From positions 69,381,687 through 69,445,686 of the forward strand of contig NC_088206.1 in assembly GCF_037126465.1 (NCBI RefSeq): a stretch of DNA of 64,000 bases, in the 5' to 3' direction. A program made the position numbers and the translations under genes. Origin of the DNA: Ornithodoros turicata (taxonomy: Eukaryota; Arthropoda; Arachnida; Ixodida; Argasidae). The notes under the pieces were generated by a model. It had not been told where the DNA came from. It saw only the letters and a program-made list of their open reading frames with translations, and searched no databases. Shown here piece by piece: positions 45,825-56,970 of the stretch (its first letter is position 1; each line of letters begins with the position of its first letter).

Positions 45825-48592
45825 CTCCGTGCACGAGCTATATATACATACTCAACCAAGCTTAACAAAGAGCTCCTTATAGTTGACGCTGCTTGCGAGG
45901 AAGTATTGCCGGGTTTCGATTCGATAAATAAGCGAAGGGCCCGGTCTCTTTCTCGATTGACGAGAACCCGCATGGAACCGAAATCTGTTTCAGTTACGAG
46001 CGAACGAACTGCCATAAAACAGTTGTCGCAGGTTGAAGGGGGGCATCTCGTCTATATAGTGTTCGGGAGAGTCCGGATGTCTTCCACTGATCCCACTTGA
46101 AGCTTCGCAGGCTATAAAAAGCCCCGCTTCCTATAGACTTGCACGGAGTCAAAGGCCGTGATTTGGACGGCGCGTATAAGGGGTGTCGTAAGGGACAGCC
46201 GGTGGGAAGTGTTTTCATTCTTAATGCCACCCTGACACTATATATTTGACATCAATAGCTGTAACATCGGCTGTAGCTTTGCTAGAGATCTCCCTTTCCC
46301 ATTATATGGCATCTTTCTCGGATTAAGGCAACAGCAGCAACAACATCCAATCTAATCATTGTTTGCGTGAGACGCTTTATTTTTTATTGCGGTGCGTGAA
46401 GTTTGTACACATAATTATGGAACGTTTATCGAACTTACTGTACTTAACTTTAACTTTATGGCGATAAAGTTAACGTAAATAAATATAACACTCTACAGTA
46501 GGAAATCCCAACAACATTAACAGCAGCAGCAGCAGCTTTATTTTATGATGATGAATTAGGAAATCACGAACATAGATGTGGGGTATTGCGAGTACGTATA
46601 TGGTCACGTGATTCGTGTCATGCGGGATGAAAGGGGAGGTACCGGTACGCTACTTGCAAGAAAAGCTGCTTTAAGGTTTGACACCCTTTCTCGGGATGAG
46701 TCCTCAACTCGGTAAGTAGAAGATCAAGTCGCTTACACAGTGGTATTGGTACTGATAGTACTGGTAGTGGTATTGGCACATTCTGAATAAGGAAGTATAA
46801 TACGGTAGTTCTCGCTGGTAATTATCGGTAAGAACCGGAAATACGATGCCCCCTTCATATCGTAATACAAAACCACCTCTCTTCCTCTCTATCACACACA
46901 CAGTGTCATATACATCCCCCTCTCACACAGGCAGGCAGGGTAGCTTCCTGTTTCTGACCCCATTTTCTATTACCCCCATTCCCCTTCCCCCATGCTCTCC
47001 CGTAAAAACAATCCGCGTTTCCCGTCACGTTTATTCGTCGCAGAACCCATATCGCGGTCACGTCGCCAGGCGTCGCACGTGCGCGAGAGCGTGCGAGAGT
47101 TTCCCTGCTGGTCAACTTGCCTGCACGGCACACTCCTTTTGGGGGAAAAGAAAAAGCCGGCAACGCGCTACCTGGTGGTCAGTTTGCGAAACAACAGCAG
47201 TAGCAGAAAAAAAAAAAAAAGTGCGACGCAACTAGGCGGGAAAAGATTGACGTTCATCCCGCTTAATTACGGGAATAAAGGACCTCGTGCGTCAGATTGG
47301 GCGACGGATAACGTCGGCTAGCGTTGGCTGGTGTCGTCATTTTTTCTTTTTTTTTGGGGGGGGGGATAGGAATGAGCTAGGAGCGGACAACAAAAGGGGA
47401 CACGTTCGGCTAAAGAGATAGGGGGTGTGTTTAGCGGGCAAGTTTTATATTTTTTTGTGTATTTCTACTTGGCCGTTTCGTGCCATTTTATTTTCCGGTG
47501 TTTCGTTTTATTGTTTTTTTTTTTTTTTGGCAGAGAGGCTTAGCAGTGTATTTGTCAACATACATACATGTGATGCAGTGCTTGGCGCGCGTATTAAATA
47601 AGTACGTGCGGTATTTTTATTTCGTTTAGAGAGTCAGAAGTTCACTTTCGGTTCGTTTGTTGCTCCGGTGTTTGCAAGTTGAGGTACGCTTTGTATTTTA
47701 CTTTAAATGTTTAAATAAATAAAAAATATAAATTCAAACTTGAATTGTGACTACTTTTACTTTAAATGTTACTGACACCATCGAAAAACTGCCCTGCTGC
47801 GCTTTTGAAATGTATATCCTTTTTGTCTTTGCAAACCACATTCTGCTCGTCCTTTTTTATATTTACATCAGTTGATTGATCTGACGCGTATATATCAATC
47901 TGACAATCACACGAGAAGATAACGGAGGTCATACTTTGACAAGGAAAAATTATTCATAAATGGCCTCACGAAATGATTACCTCCGTTTAACATCCCCCCC
48001 CTCCCCGTAATAGTATTTCCACGAAGCTCCCAAAAACCTTCCCGAACCCGGAACTTTGAGTGAAATATCCCTCACGTGAGGCCACGGAGACAAACCGGAA
48101 GCAGCAGATGACTTCCGGTGGCGCTGTAGGAAACGCGCGGTAACGACTGCGAGTCCGAAACTGACCCGGCAACGAATGTGTGATAACCGACTCTGCCGAG
48201 AACTCATTTTAATTGAAGATTGGATAAATCTGTACGCGTCGCCATCCGATGACTTCCGCACCCGAAGCGGATGTGTGTCACGATATCCGCATCCGAATAG
48301 GAAGCGGATGAGGAAATAAGGAAGAAAACCTCGCGGAAGTAAATAGGTACGATATTGGTAAGCGTGTGAACTAGTGCGTCTTTCGGGTACGTTTTAAAAT
48401 GGTAGTTGCGCTTGACCGCAACACAGAGCAGTTAGGCGGGAAAGCTAACTTTAAGGATGGTTGTTTTGAGGGCCCAGCTACTGCCCAGCTATTCATTGTA
48501 CACAGACATGTGGCGCCATATCTCCTTTCCTCTTCCCTTTCTTTGTACAGCAGTGTCTATACTATATATACTTATGTGTGTCACCACTTCAT
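45825..48592 (+). other. Gene-free stretch
   Basis: No supported gene. CAGCAG run near 46520, TGGTATTGG repeats near 46740-46780, G-run at 47357 and poly-T near 47515-47530. Confidence 0.5.
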
Positions 48593-48638
48593 TTTGTACC
48601 TGAGGAAGCGTGGACCTCCACGCGAAAGCTTGTACAAA
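48593..48638 (+). ncRNA. Hammerhead-ribozyme-like motif (probable Penelope-like element remnant)
   Basis: TTTGTAC, then core CTGAGGA (fits CUGANGA), an extra A, a perfect 7-bp stem GCGTGGA/TCCACGC with a CC loop, then GAAA, AGCT overlap, T, and GTACAAA closing a perfect 7-bp stem I with the start. The GAAAGCTT stretch has the form GAA-A-G-C-U-U, a minimal self-complementary helix III before a permitted NUH cleavage site. This architecture is known from Penelope-like retroelements. The extra A after CTGAGGA departs from the strict core, so activity is uncertain. Confidence 0.55.
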
Positions 48639-49684
48639 TTAAACTTAAACAAAAATCTTCAGTGTCGGCTTCTGTATTTTGTTTAAGGGAAAAAAAGGAT
48701 AGTTTTAGGGAATATTAAGGAACAACAGAAGGGAGAGAGCGCAGACTATAGCTGGTACATGATGATGGGAAGAAAATTAGCGACACGGAGAAAGTGTCGG
48801 TGTTGTCCTTCTGTGTTCTCCGTGTCTCCGGTTGTCTTCCCATCAATATTGAAGGAACTCCAGCCTTTCTTATATTGCCGTACCGGTAAATGTGATGTTT
48901 CAATCAATACGGGACATCCAATTTGGGACAAAAATGTGCACGATGCTTATAAAGGCCTATATACCTTTCTAAAGCGGACACTTTTAGACCCTTCTCCCCA
49001 TCTTACTAACCCGTTACTCTCGAGTGACGTCACGAAACAAGATCGCGACCGAGAGGACGCGGAAACAGAGGACAGCCCTTTCAGGACGCGTCAGCGTCCA
49101 GTCACGCGTTTAGCCGAGCGCCGCGTGCAGTTCTCTTCAAGAATGCACGAGGCTATTAACACTTGATGCACGCTTACAAACTCACAAACAACATACTGCG
49201 CTTATCATAAAGGACAAAGTGAAGGAGGATAAAAAAAACGATAAAAGCGGGAAGCACTTACAAGGGGCGGAGGAGGAGGAGGAGGAGAAGATTTTCGCGT
49301 TGTTTATTTATTTTTATTTTTTTGCGACCGTCTATAGGAGCAGAAGCGGAACTTATTGCTCTTGTCATCCTGCCTCTGCATTTGTAGCCGGGCTCATGGT
49401 GGCTTAACGTGTTGTATACCTTAGAAGAAAGGGGGGTTTATATATTACACTCCCTGCTGTTGTCAGACAAGAATGGGCGCTGTGTTTTGAATCTATACGT
49501 ATTTAGCTTGTCTTCTCTTCCTCGTTCCTCTGCTGTCGAGTGCAGGAGGAAGGTTGCTGTTGGGGGGTTTATTCACGGTCAATGCAGCTTGTGCTTGCTT
49601 CGTGTGCACGGAACAGCGCAAGTCGTCTCTTGAATGCCAACACCAGTTGGACTGCATTCCTTTCTTTTTTTATATTCTAGTTTC
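48639..49684 (+). other. Gene-free stretch downstream of the ribozyme-like motif
   Basis: GACACGGAGAAAGTGTC with the inverse ACACGGAGAACACAG-like segment near 48781-48830 forms an imperfect inverted repeat. A plus-strand open frame at 48759-49166 spans it but shows no family motif. A GGAGGAGGAGG run lies near 49267-49286. Confidence 0.5.
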
Positions 49685-50200
49685 CAGTGATGGCCAGTGG
49701 TTAACTACATGTAGTTAAACTACCTGATTGTAGGTAGAAAGTAGTTATCGGCTACTTGCAGAAGTGTAGTGTGCAACTACTAGTTAAACTACTATTTCGA
49801 GTAGTTAACTACGGTAGTTAGGTTACTGCAGGCGCCAACTACTTCCGATTTTGCCGCAAGCTTTATACGGCACGATTGTGCTTCCGACTTTTACCTTGGG
49901 CTACTTGCTTGATGAGAACGGAGGTGCAGAGCAATTGTGCCGTGCATGTGTACTAAATCTTCACTTTTATCGCTGCTTGTGATTCATATTTAGGTGTCCA
50001 AGAACACTATAGAATGGGATTCGTGTTGATGGACAACGTTAAGTAGTTAGAGATGTAGTTAAAATACATTGCAGTAGTTGAAGAAGTAGTTTTAACTACC
50101 TCCCCTGAAAAGTAGTCGAACTACTAGTTAAACTACTCTCTCGCGAAGTAGTTAGTAGTTATAGTTAAACTACTGTAGAATTAGTTAGTGGCCATCACTG
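49685..50200. mobile_element. hAT-type element, AGTAGTTTAACTAC-rich, uninterrupted copy (516 bp)
   Basis: Termini CAGTGATGGCC and GGCCATCACTG, with subterminal AGTAGTT/AACTACT arrays, in inverse orientation to the 15425-18378 copy. The flanks ctagtttc and ctggtaac agree at 5 of 8 positions, so the target duplication has decayed. Serves as the reference for the LINE insertion point in the other copy. Confidence 0.9.
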
Positions 50201-50410
50201 CTGGTAACGTTTCCGATTCTATATGGAATAATCTGTGCGTGTAGATCTGCATGAGATCGGAGTAAGGGTGATATTTAACGTAAAGATCGATCAGCATCCG
50301 ATTTTAATGACGGGATCTGGCGAGCGGATGCTGGTCTGATACAAATCACATGAATTAATAAAGATCTTTTTTTTTTTCTAGAAAAGCGGTAATACCAGCG
50401 CTTACATTAG

Positions 50411-50515
50411 GCGACACACAGCATTGACTTTCAACAAAATGAGTTTATTGACGTAACATTTTGTCCTTTATACGTAAATAATCTCATTTTGTTGAAAGTC
50501 AGTGCTGTGTGTCGC
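50411..50515. mobile_element. Short foldback repeat
   Basis: GCGACACACAGCATTGACTT then TCAACAAAATGAG pairs with CTCATTTTGTTGAAAGTCAG and TGCTGTGTGTCGC. Spacer about 37 bp. Confidence 0.8.
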
Positions 50516-51840
50516 TTATAGTCGCTTGTCCCTGTATGTTATTTAAGTACTGGCATCATCGCTTTTACAACGGATGGCTAAAAACAAGCCCGAACTATCA
50601 CGGTGTTCCAAAATAAAGATCGAATTTACGTCAAACTGGACCTCGACAGGCACTCGACACACCATCTTAACACTGTCTTAACGATCACGGCACACAATTT
50701 AAATGCAGAAACTACCAACACGAAAACGTCGTCTGCTTTGCCTTTTATCGTCTGTTTTGATATCCGAATCCATATCACGCTGTGGAATCGGAAAGTGCGC
50801 CCAAAATAAACCCGTCTGCGTTTCTTAATTTCCCCCTCTTTGAAATTTAGCGATTCTCAACTTTCATCCGGGCCATTAGTAACCATAATGCTCTCAAAAC
50901 TGCCACGTGGGCGCTGGTGCTGTGTCTGCTTGTAGCCATATTCCGCTTTCGGTTTCGTTTTCGTTTTATCATCTGCAACCGTTTTATGATGACAAAGCGG
51001 CCGTCTTCGGGGTGTCATTTCATGAGGCGTCGCCGCATCGGGGTATTCTTGGGCGACGCGTCGAGTTACAAAATTCTGCGAGAGGATATGACGTAATGCC
51101 GGAAGTGGAGTATAGCAGGAGTTCCTTTCTTATACTCTCGAAGAAGGTTTTTATTGCGTGAGAAACGGCCAGTTGAGCAACGCGAGAAATCTGAAACTGG
51201 TGGCACGAATTGTTGGATGGGAATTTCATGATGACGGACCGTCGGGGTAGACTAAATTACTTTGGACGTCGCGCAGCGGGAGGGTTTTGAAGGGGTGGGG
51301 GTGGGGGAAAGGGGTTGCACAACGCCATGAAAGTAAGGATGTTTGATGTTAACGTTGCATTGAGTTTGAGGCAAGACACAGGACGAACACAGAGCGAGGA
51401 CTTGCCTGCACCTGCTATGTTCATAAGAATGTTTGTCAACGCTTGGTAGTTGACGCGTTTCTGAGAAAGTAAAGGCTTCAAATGCTGAGTCTTTAAAACG
51501 TAAAATGTGTGTCACCAAGCGCTGTCAAGAAAGGAAGCAGAAGAGAAACAAACAAACATGTGTGAACAGTGCGATAAACTTGATGACATGATGGGCAATT
51601 CGTTCGCGTCAATAGCGAACTTGAGAGTAGAGCACCTGAGAAGCAGTTTTTTCTTCTTTTTTTTGGGGGGGGGGGTAGGAGAATTTATGTTAGGAGTAGC
51701 AGAACAAGTCTGGAGACGAGATCAACTTCTCCTCTTTTTTTCCCCCTCACAGACAAACAAACAAACGTTCGCGTGAAGCAGCACTAAGAATGGTGTCGAA
51801 CGCCGTGATTGGTTGGCTGATAACACAGTCGATCAATAGG
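50516..51840 (+). other. Gene-free stretch
   Basis: One nonamer copy (50728). A GGGGTGGGGGTGGGGG tract lies at 51292-51309 and a G-run at 51664-51676. No supported gene. Confidence 0.5.
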
Positions 51841-51950
51841 TCTGCCGGCTGTGCTGTCTGGGGTTTTTCCTGGGTTTTCCTCAGACGCTTTCAGACATAT
51901 GTCAGCACAGTTCCCTTAGAAGTCGGCCCAGGACGCACATTTCCCCAGGG
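51841..51950 (+). mobile_element. SINE tail fragment
   Basis: GCCGGCTGTGCTGTCTGGGG, TCCTGGGTTTTCCTCAGACG, CAGCACAGTTCCCTTAGAAG and GGCCCAGGACGCAC match the 41480 SINE body in order. Confidence 0.75.
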
Positions 51951-52001
51951 CGTGAGTCGTGACGTTGCCCACATACGTGAGGCCGACAACGGCAAGCCCT
52001 A

Positions 52002-52028
52002 TCACCACCACCACCACCACCACCACCA
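52002..52028. repeat. (CAC)n microsatellite
   Basis: Nine uninterrupted CAC units. Confidence 0.95.
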
Positions 52029-52529
52029 GATCTGTCGGGCGTTATCCTCCTCCAATTTGCTTCGAAAAATACGTGGCAAATTTCGGAGAAAAAAAGAAAG
52101 GCACTGTTGGACCGGGCAGACGGGTCCCTAATTCCAAAGTTGCAGCAGCAGGTGTGCGCTACACTGACCCGTTATATCCCCGCGCTACACTTTTTTTTTT
52201 TACAACTTCGCTTTTGCTCACTGTACTATATTTATTATTTTCTCGCAATAACTCACTCCCATATATATCATCGAGGCAGCGGACGTCACCGTGACACCTA
52301 CTCAGCACGCGTGCAAAGCTTTCTAACCTTGTGGTACTATTTATGGGAGATAATTCCGCTAGGTGCGCTGCCATTGTCAGTCGTGCCACACGGCGCCTTT
52401 CCTCGCCGTGCATGGCAGGAACATTATCCGCGCATCGCCACCATGGAAACTATCATCGGGAAAATCGAGAGACAGCTCAGGTCACGGCTGTCACGACTGC
52501 CCACTAACCGAGCCCACTTCCGTAACCAC

Positions 52530-52610
52530 CTTTCTAAATGTCCGTCCCCTGCCCATCTATAACTAAATGTCCATCTGAATATTCATCTGGCTAAATGTCC
52601 ATCCCCTGCC
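52530..52610 (+). repeat. Short irregular repeats of CTAAATGTCC
   Basis: CTAAATGTCC occurs three times (about 52533, 52563, 52592); two copies are followed by GTCCCCTGCC or ATCCCCTGCC. Cause unclear. Confidence 0.55.
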
Positions 52611-54701
52611 GATTTTCACCAAAGACTCGTTGCGTTACAAAACCGGTATTAATATCCCGTAGTTACGTCACATTCATTCAATTGACTATACAATTCAGTC
52701 GTTCAGTTGGGTACAGTGGTTGTCACAGTTAGTTGCGGAATCAAGTTGGGCTGCATAGTTACTTGGCCCTCAATTCAATTGGTGAATTCAATTGATTTAC
52801 CCCCTGACACTCGAGGGGGTAAATGGACGGCAATGTAGAATAAATGTTGACGTGACTGGTTAAGAAGGCGCAGGAACGGGGAAATCGTTGCGGAAAATCG
52901 GATATATACAGACACTTGGGCATTCGATACGAATAACATTCATGGTTTCGAGCGATGGTAAGCGAAAGTTCAAGCAAGCTTCTATATATCGAACTCTGTC
53001 TTCTTTCGAAGGGTTTGAGACACTTTGACAAATTGGGTGTGCTGCACCATGCGCGCATTGCAGTACACCCTTGAGTACTGAGGAAGCAAGAATTATTATG
53101 CTGCGTGTCGTGGTTGGCGAGATACAATCCCTGGAACAAAACTCGCGAAAAGCTCTCAACGTCAGAGGAGAGGGCGCCTCGGCTATGCCCATTGGTTCTC
53201 GAAAGCACGTGACTGCGCACGCGGTTGCTTTATTGGCGGGAAATGCCTACCACGACGTCGTGAATCGGATGAGTTTTAGGTATTTTTCTTTTACTGTTTT
53301 CTGCGCGTCCGTTATCTTTATCTAGGACAACTTGACGCAAAATATTACAACCCGCTTAAGACGATGCCGTTTCTTAAACGAAGAACAACAAATTGAAAAA
53401 AAAAAAAAAAAAGACACTCGCTGTGACGCGAATGCGTTACATCCGAAACGTATCTGGTATCCTATACACACCATGTGCTCAACGACGGGCAACACAGAGA
53501 ACAGTAGCGACCCCATGCGGGAGAGAGAAGCGGAATGAAGGGGGAATCTGCAGATGACGATGACGCTGACACATGTTGAGACCCCGACTTTAAGTGTCGA
53601 GACATTTTGTATGGTAGTGTGTGTGTGTGTGTTCTCCGAACTGCGCATAGTGGGGGCGCTGCATACGTCGCGAAATGTAATTACTCTCCATGGAACAGAT
53701 GTTGCACTCTTGGACATTTTGGACGGAAGGGAAATGGTGACGTTGAGGGTGAAAGGGAGGAGGTTGGAAGGCGGGGAGACGCGAGGAGGTGACGTTTTGA
53801 CAGGAGCGTTACATTTTTTTTTTGCATTTTTAAAAAGAAAAAGAAGGTGGAGAGGTGTGAGGGGGCCTAAAAAGGAAAGAGACAGGTGAAAATTAGGGGG
53901 TGATTGTTTTTGCAAGTGTGTATGGATGTGACAGGTTGGCGCGAGGAGGGACAGGGGGAGAGTGTGTGTGTGTGAGAGGGAGGAGGGCTAATCTACGCTT
54001 TTTTTTTTTATTTGAGGGGCCAGAGGTCGTGTGTTTGACAATTCGTAAATCGAAAGAAAGATATTAAATTCGCGTTTCTTTCGGGGTTCGTGATGTGATA
54101 GGTGAAAGTTAATAGTGGAACAGGGTGGTGGGATCGATTTGCTGGGGGGGTGCAAAGTGGGTTCTAACGTTTTTCAATTTTTCTTTTCCTTCGTCCATGT
54201 ATTCGTGCCGTGCAGCCTGAAGCGACAGGGCAGCGAAAATAGCAGCAGTTCGTGCCCGTACACGGGTAAAGCAAATATAACTTAGTTAAAACAAATAAAT
54301 TAATTAACGAAGTTGACAGGAGTCGCGCCAGTGGCACGAATTCTCCTGGACATCATATAGCGCTCCACATGCGCAGAGAATTAGCAGGTGACCTCTCTTG
54401 AAAGATGCGTTAAATTAATGGTTATTTAAAAATTGTAATATTACTATCGATATATGGTAACGTTAGATTTACTATATTAGTATTATGTCACATTCACAGG
54501 CTTCATATATTAAAATCCTATATGGCGATACGAATGTCGAGTGTCATAGATGCTATATATACATAAACGCGTCAGCTAGCCCCGTCTGTCTGTCTTTTCT
54601 TTTTGTTGCACCGCGAAGCAGCTGCAGCTATGACCGGCAGACATGGGAAGATGAACAAACCGATAGTAGGAGCGGAATGAAAGACAGGGGGGATTAATGT
54701 G
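52611..54701 (+). other. Gene-free stretch
   Basis: A perfect hairpin ACCCCCTGACACTCGAGGGGGT type sits at 52799-52822, with poly-A near 53397-53413 and a GT run near 53615-53632. No supported gene. Confidence 0.5.
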
Positions 54702-54790
54702 TATCCTGGGCCGACTTCAAGAGGAACTGTGGCGGTATCCACCTGCGAATGCTGTCTGAAAACTCAGGGCAAACCTCAGGCAGCACATAT
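54702..54790 (-). mobile_element. SINE fragment, reverse orientation
   Basis: TCCTGGGCCGACTTCAAGAG, GAACTGTGGCGGTATCC, GCTGTCTGAAAACTCAGGGC and AACCTCAGGCAGCAC are the inverse of the SINE body. Confidence 0.65.
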
Positions 54791-55021
54791 GGTGGTATAG
54801 GATTCTATCTCGACACCTTGCCGCCACCAACAGTGAGCGGGTTCCTTAGCTAATCTTCGTTGAATGGTGTCCTATTAATAAAATTCACAATTAATGAATC
54901 AGTAGAAATAACTGTTATTTATAGTGAGGTTATCTTCTTCCGTTCAACAATAAAACTGATTTCATAGGAAAAGTTTCGCAAACAGAACTCAGGTACAACA
55001 TCAATCTAGCACTTTCCCATC

Positions 55022-55024
<3 letters not shown>

Positions 55025-55053
<29 letters not shown>
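55025..55053. repeat. (CT)n microsatellite
   Basis: Fourteen uninterrupted CT units. Confidence 0.95.
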
Positions 55054-55056
<3 letters not shown>

Positions 55057-55280
55057 TTTTGAGCTAGCATTCCTTCTGAATGAGTACAACAGTGCAACGT
55101 CTCACGTATGGATGCCTCAGACAAATTGCGGAAACAATTTTCCGTACCCTCGAAGGCAGCACGCATTTGTATGCAAATAAAATCGAAACAACAACAGAAC
55201 AAAATTACGTCAAATACAGAAACAAAAAAAACGACGAACAATACCTGCCAAACCCGAAGGCGCGAAGGGCCCTTGACGTA

Positions 55281-55303
55281 AATAAATAAATAAATAAATA
55301 AAC
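55281..55303. repeat. (AAAT)n microsatellite
   Basis: About six AAAT units. Confidence 0.9.
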
Positions 55304-56471
55304 AGGAAAACGAGAGAAAGAGAGAGAAAAGGAAAGAAAAAAGAAAAAACTCAAAACGCTCTCAATTTTCGCATCGCTGCTGATGTTAATACCTCGCAGT
55401 TCCCTTCAAAATGAGATTCCACAAATATAGTACGCGCCTGGTTCGATTTTCGCCTGTCTTACAGTAGAACGCTGGTACTTTCTCCATTACTTTTACTTTT
55501 GATATTACTTTTATCTTTGAAGTACCTCGTGTTTACCCCAGTCTAATATCGGTAAATCGATCCGAACACGCAAACATAACGAATAACGAACGCACGACAG
55601 ATAAAAGCACTAAGGTAAATACGAAACCGAAAGCACAATAAAGTAAGCAGACGATTTCTCAATTCGTCTGCCACGATATCTACGTTTATTTCGACGCAGA
55701 CGATATATATTTCCGGGCGCGCGGCTCTGCGATATGGCGTTCTCGCCTCCCTATTTTTGTTCCCTAGATGCCCGTCTGTCCCGAAATTCCTCCTTTCTCT
55801 CTATTTTTGTGATAAATGAGCCTGAGACATATAATAAAGCGTGGATTAATAATATGCGACTCTTATTGATTAATGAGCCCGCGAGCAGACGGCGGAGCAA
55901 AGTACATTCGTCTGGGAACAAAGAAAAGAAAAGACAGGAAAATGTATGAGATGAGAACTCGTCTTCTGCCGGGCAGACTCATCGTCACGGAAATCAGCGC
56001 TGTAATGATGAAGATCAGGGTTGCCATGGGGGTAGAATAGGGTTCGCGCCAGATTTGAGGAAGTGCCTGCTCTCCTAACCCTGTCTCTCTCTTTTTTTTA
56101 AGGAGATAAATGGGAGAGGAGGTGGGCAAGTTTAATTTTGCGGTGGCAGGTTGGCAACGTTGTCGTTTTTATTGCGTAGACGTAGTTTCTCTTGTAGACG
56201 TAGGAATACGTAGACGTTATGGGCTTAAAGGAGCACTGAGGTGACCAATACCTTTTCTTTTCTTTTTTTTTTATATTGCTGTGGCGTGTTCTGTGATGGA
56301 CGAAATAAGTTCCTGGGAAAGAACGGCTGGCGCAGGTGGCCTGCAGCGCTTGAAAAGGGCGAGTCAGGGAAATGAAGGAAGGAAGGAGGAGGAGGGAACG
56401 GAGTGACGTAGCCCATTCCCCTGGCACGTGACTGATGACGTAAGCCGGCGCGCCTCGAGCCCATTCCCATT

Positions 56472-56970
56472 CCACCTATATAGTCGTGTTCAGCTTAAGA
56501 AGGAAAAGAAATCTAGTCCGTCAGCTCTCGAAATATTACTGCGCCGCAGATAGGATGGCTGGACACATAGAGGTCACGCTCGCTTCTCCGCAAGATAATG
56601 TAGTCCATCATTACTCACTCTGCTTCCCTTTTGGCTGTTTAGACTGGTCACATATGACAACTACACTGCGTGGTGGCGCTGTAGTATTTCTCCTGCCGCA
56701 CTATTGCGTTTCCCTATCTCCAACGACGTATGTAGTTGACGGACTACATTTCTTCCCCTTCTTAAGTTGAACACGAGTATAGATAACAGAAGGCCTGGAC
56801 ATTCTTTCGATAACGTCGCGCACCTGCAGCGGCTGCCATACATTTTCAATGAGGGAGCTATTCTCTTCTTCGCTCTTTCGGTGACGTCACATGTATCTCC
56901 AACCGCGACAGTCGGGCCAGGTACGTGACGTCAAATGAAAGAGTGCGCAGGCCTTCTGTTATATAGGTGG
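56472..56970. mobile_element. Outer MITE, CCACCTATATAACAGAAGG family, interrupted
   Basis: The right end reads GGCCTTCTGTTATATAGGTGG. Its complement is split on the left: CCACCTATATA at 56472-56482 and ACAGAAGGCC from 56786. Between lies an inner element. Further arm pairing is ATTCTTTCG against a GAAAGAGTGC-like segment. Rejoined, the outer element is about 195 bp. Confidence 0.7.
56481..56785. mobile_element. Inner MITE with TA target, nested in the outer one
   Basis: Left TATAGTCGTGTTCAGCTTAAG, right CTTAAGTTGAACACGAGTATA, about 305 bp. It splits the outer arm within a TATA, consistent with TA-target (mariner-like) insertion. No open reading frame for a transposase. Confidence 0.7.

Larger units (their letters stand above)
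54791..56471 (+). other. Gene-free stretch
   Basis: Microsatellites at 55025-55053 and 55281-55303. CAGACGA near-copies of the nonamer near 55648 and 55698. No supported gene. Confidence 0.5.

Noticed and set aside
48759..49166. 135-codon plus-strand open frame
   Set aside because: Overlaps an imperfect inverted repeat and shows no family motif. It could be part of a Penelope-like remnant, but that is not supported.
53322..53915. 197-codon minus-strand open frame
   Set aside because: Longest single frame after the TRIM9 exon, but its residues derive from homopolymer and GT-repeat tracts.
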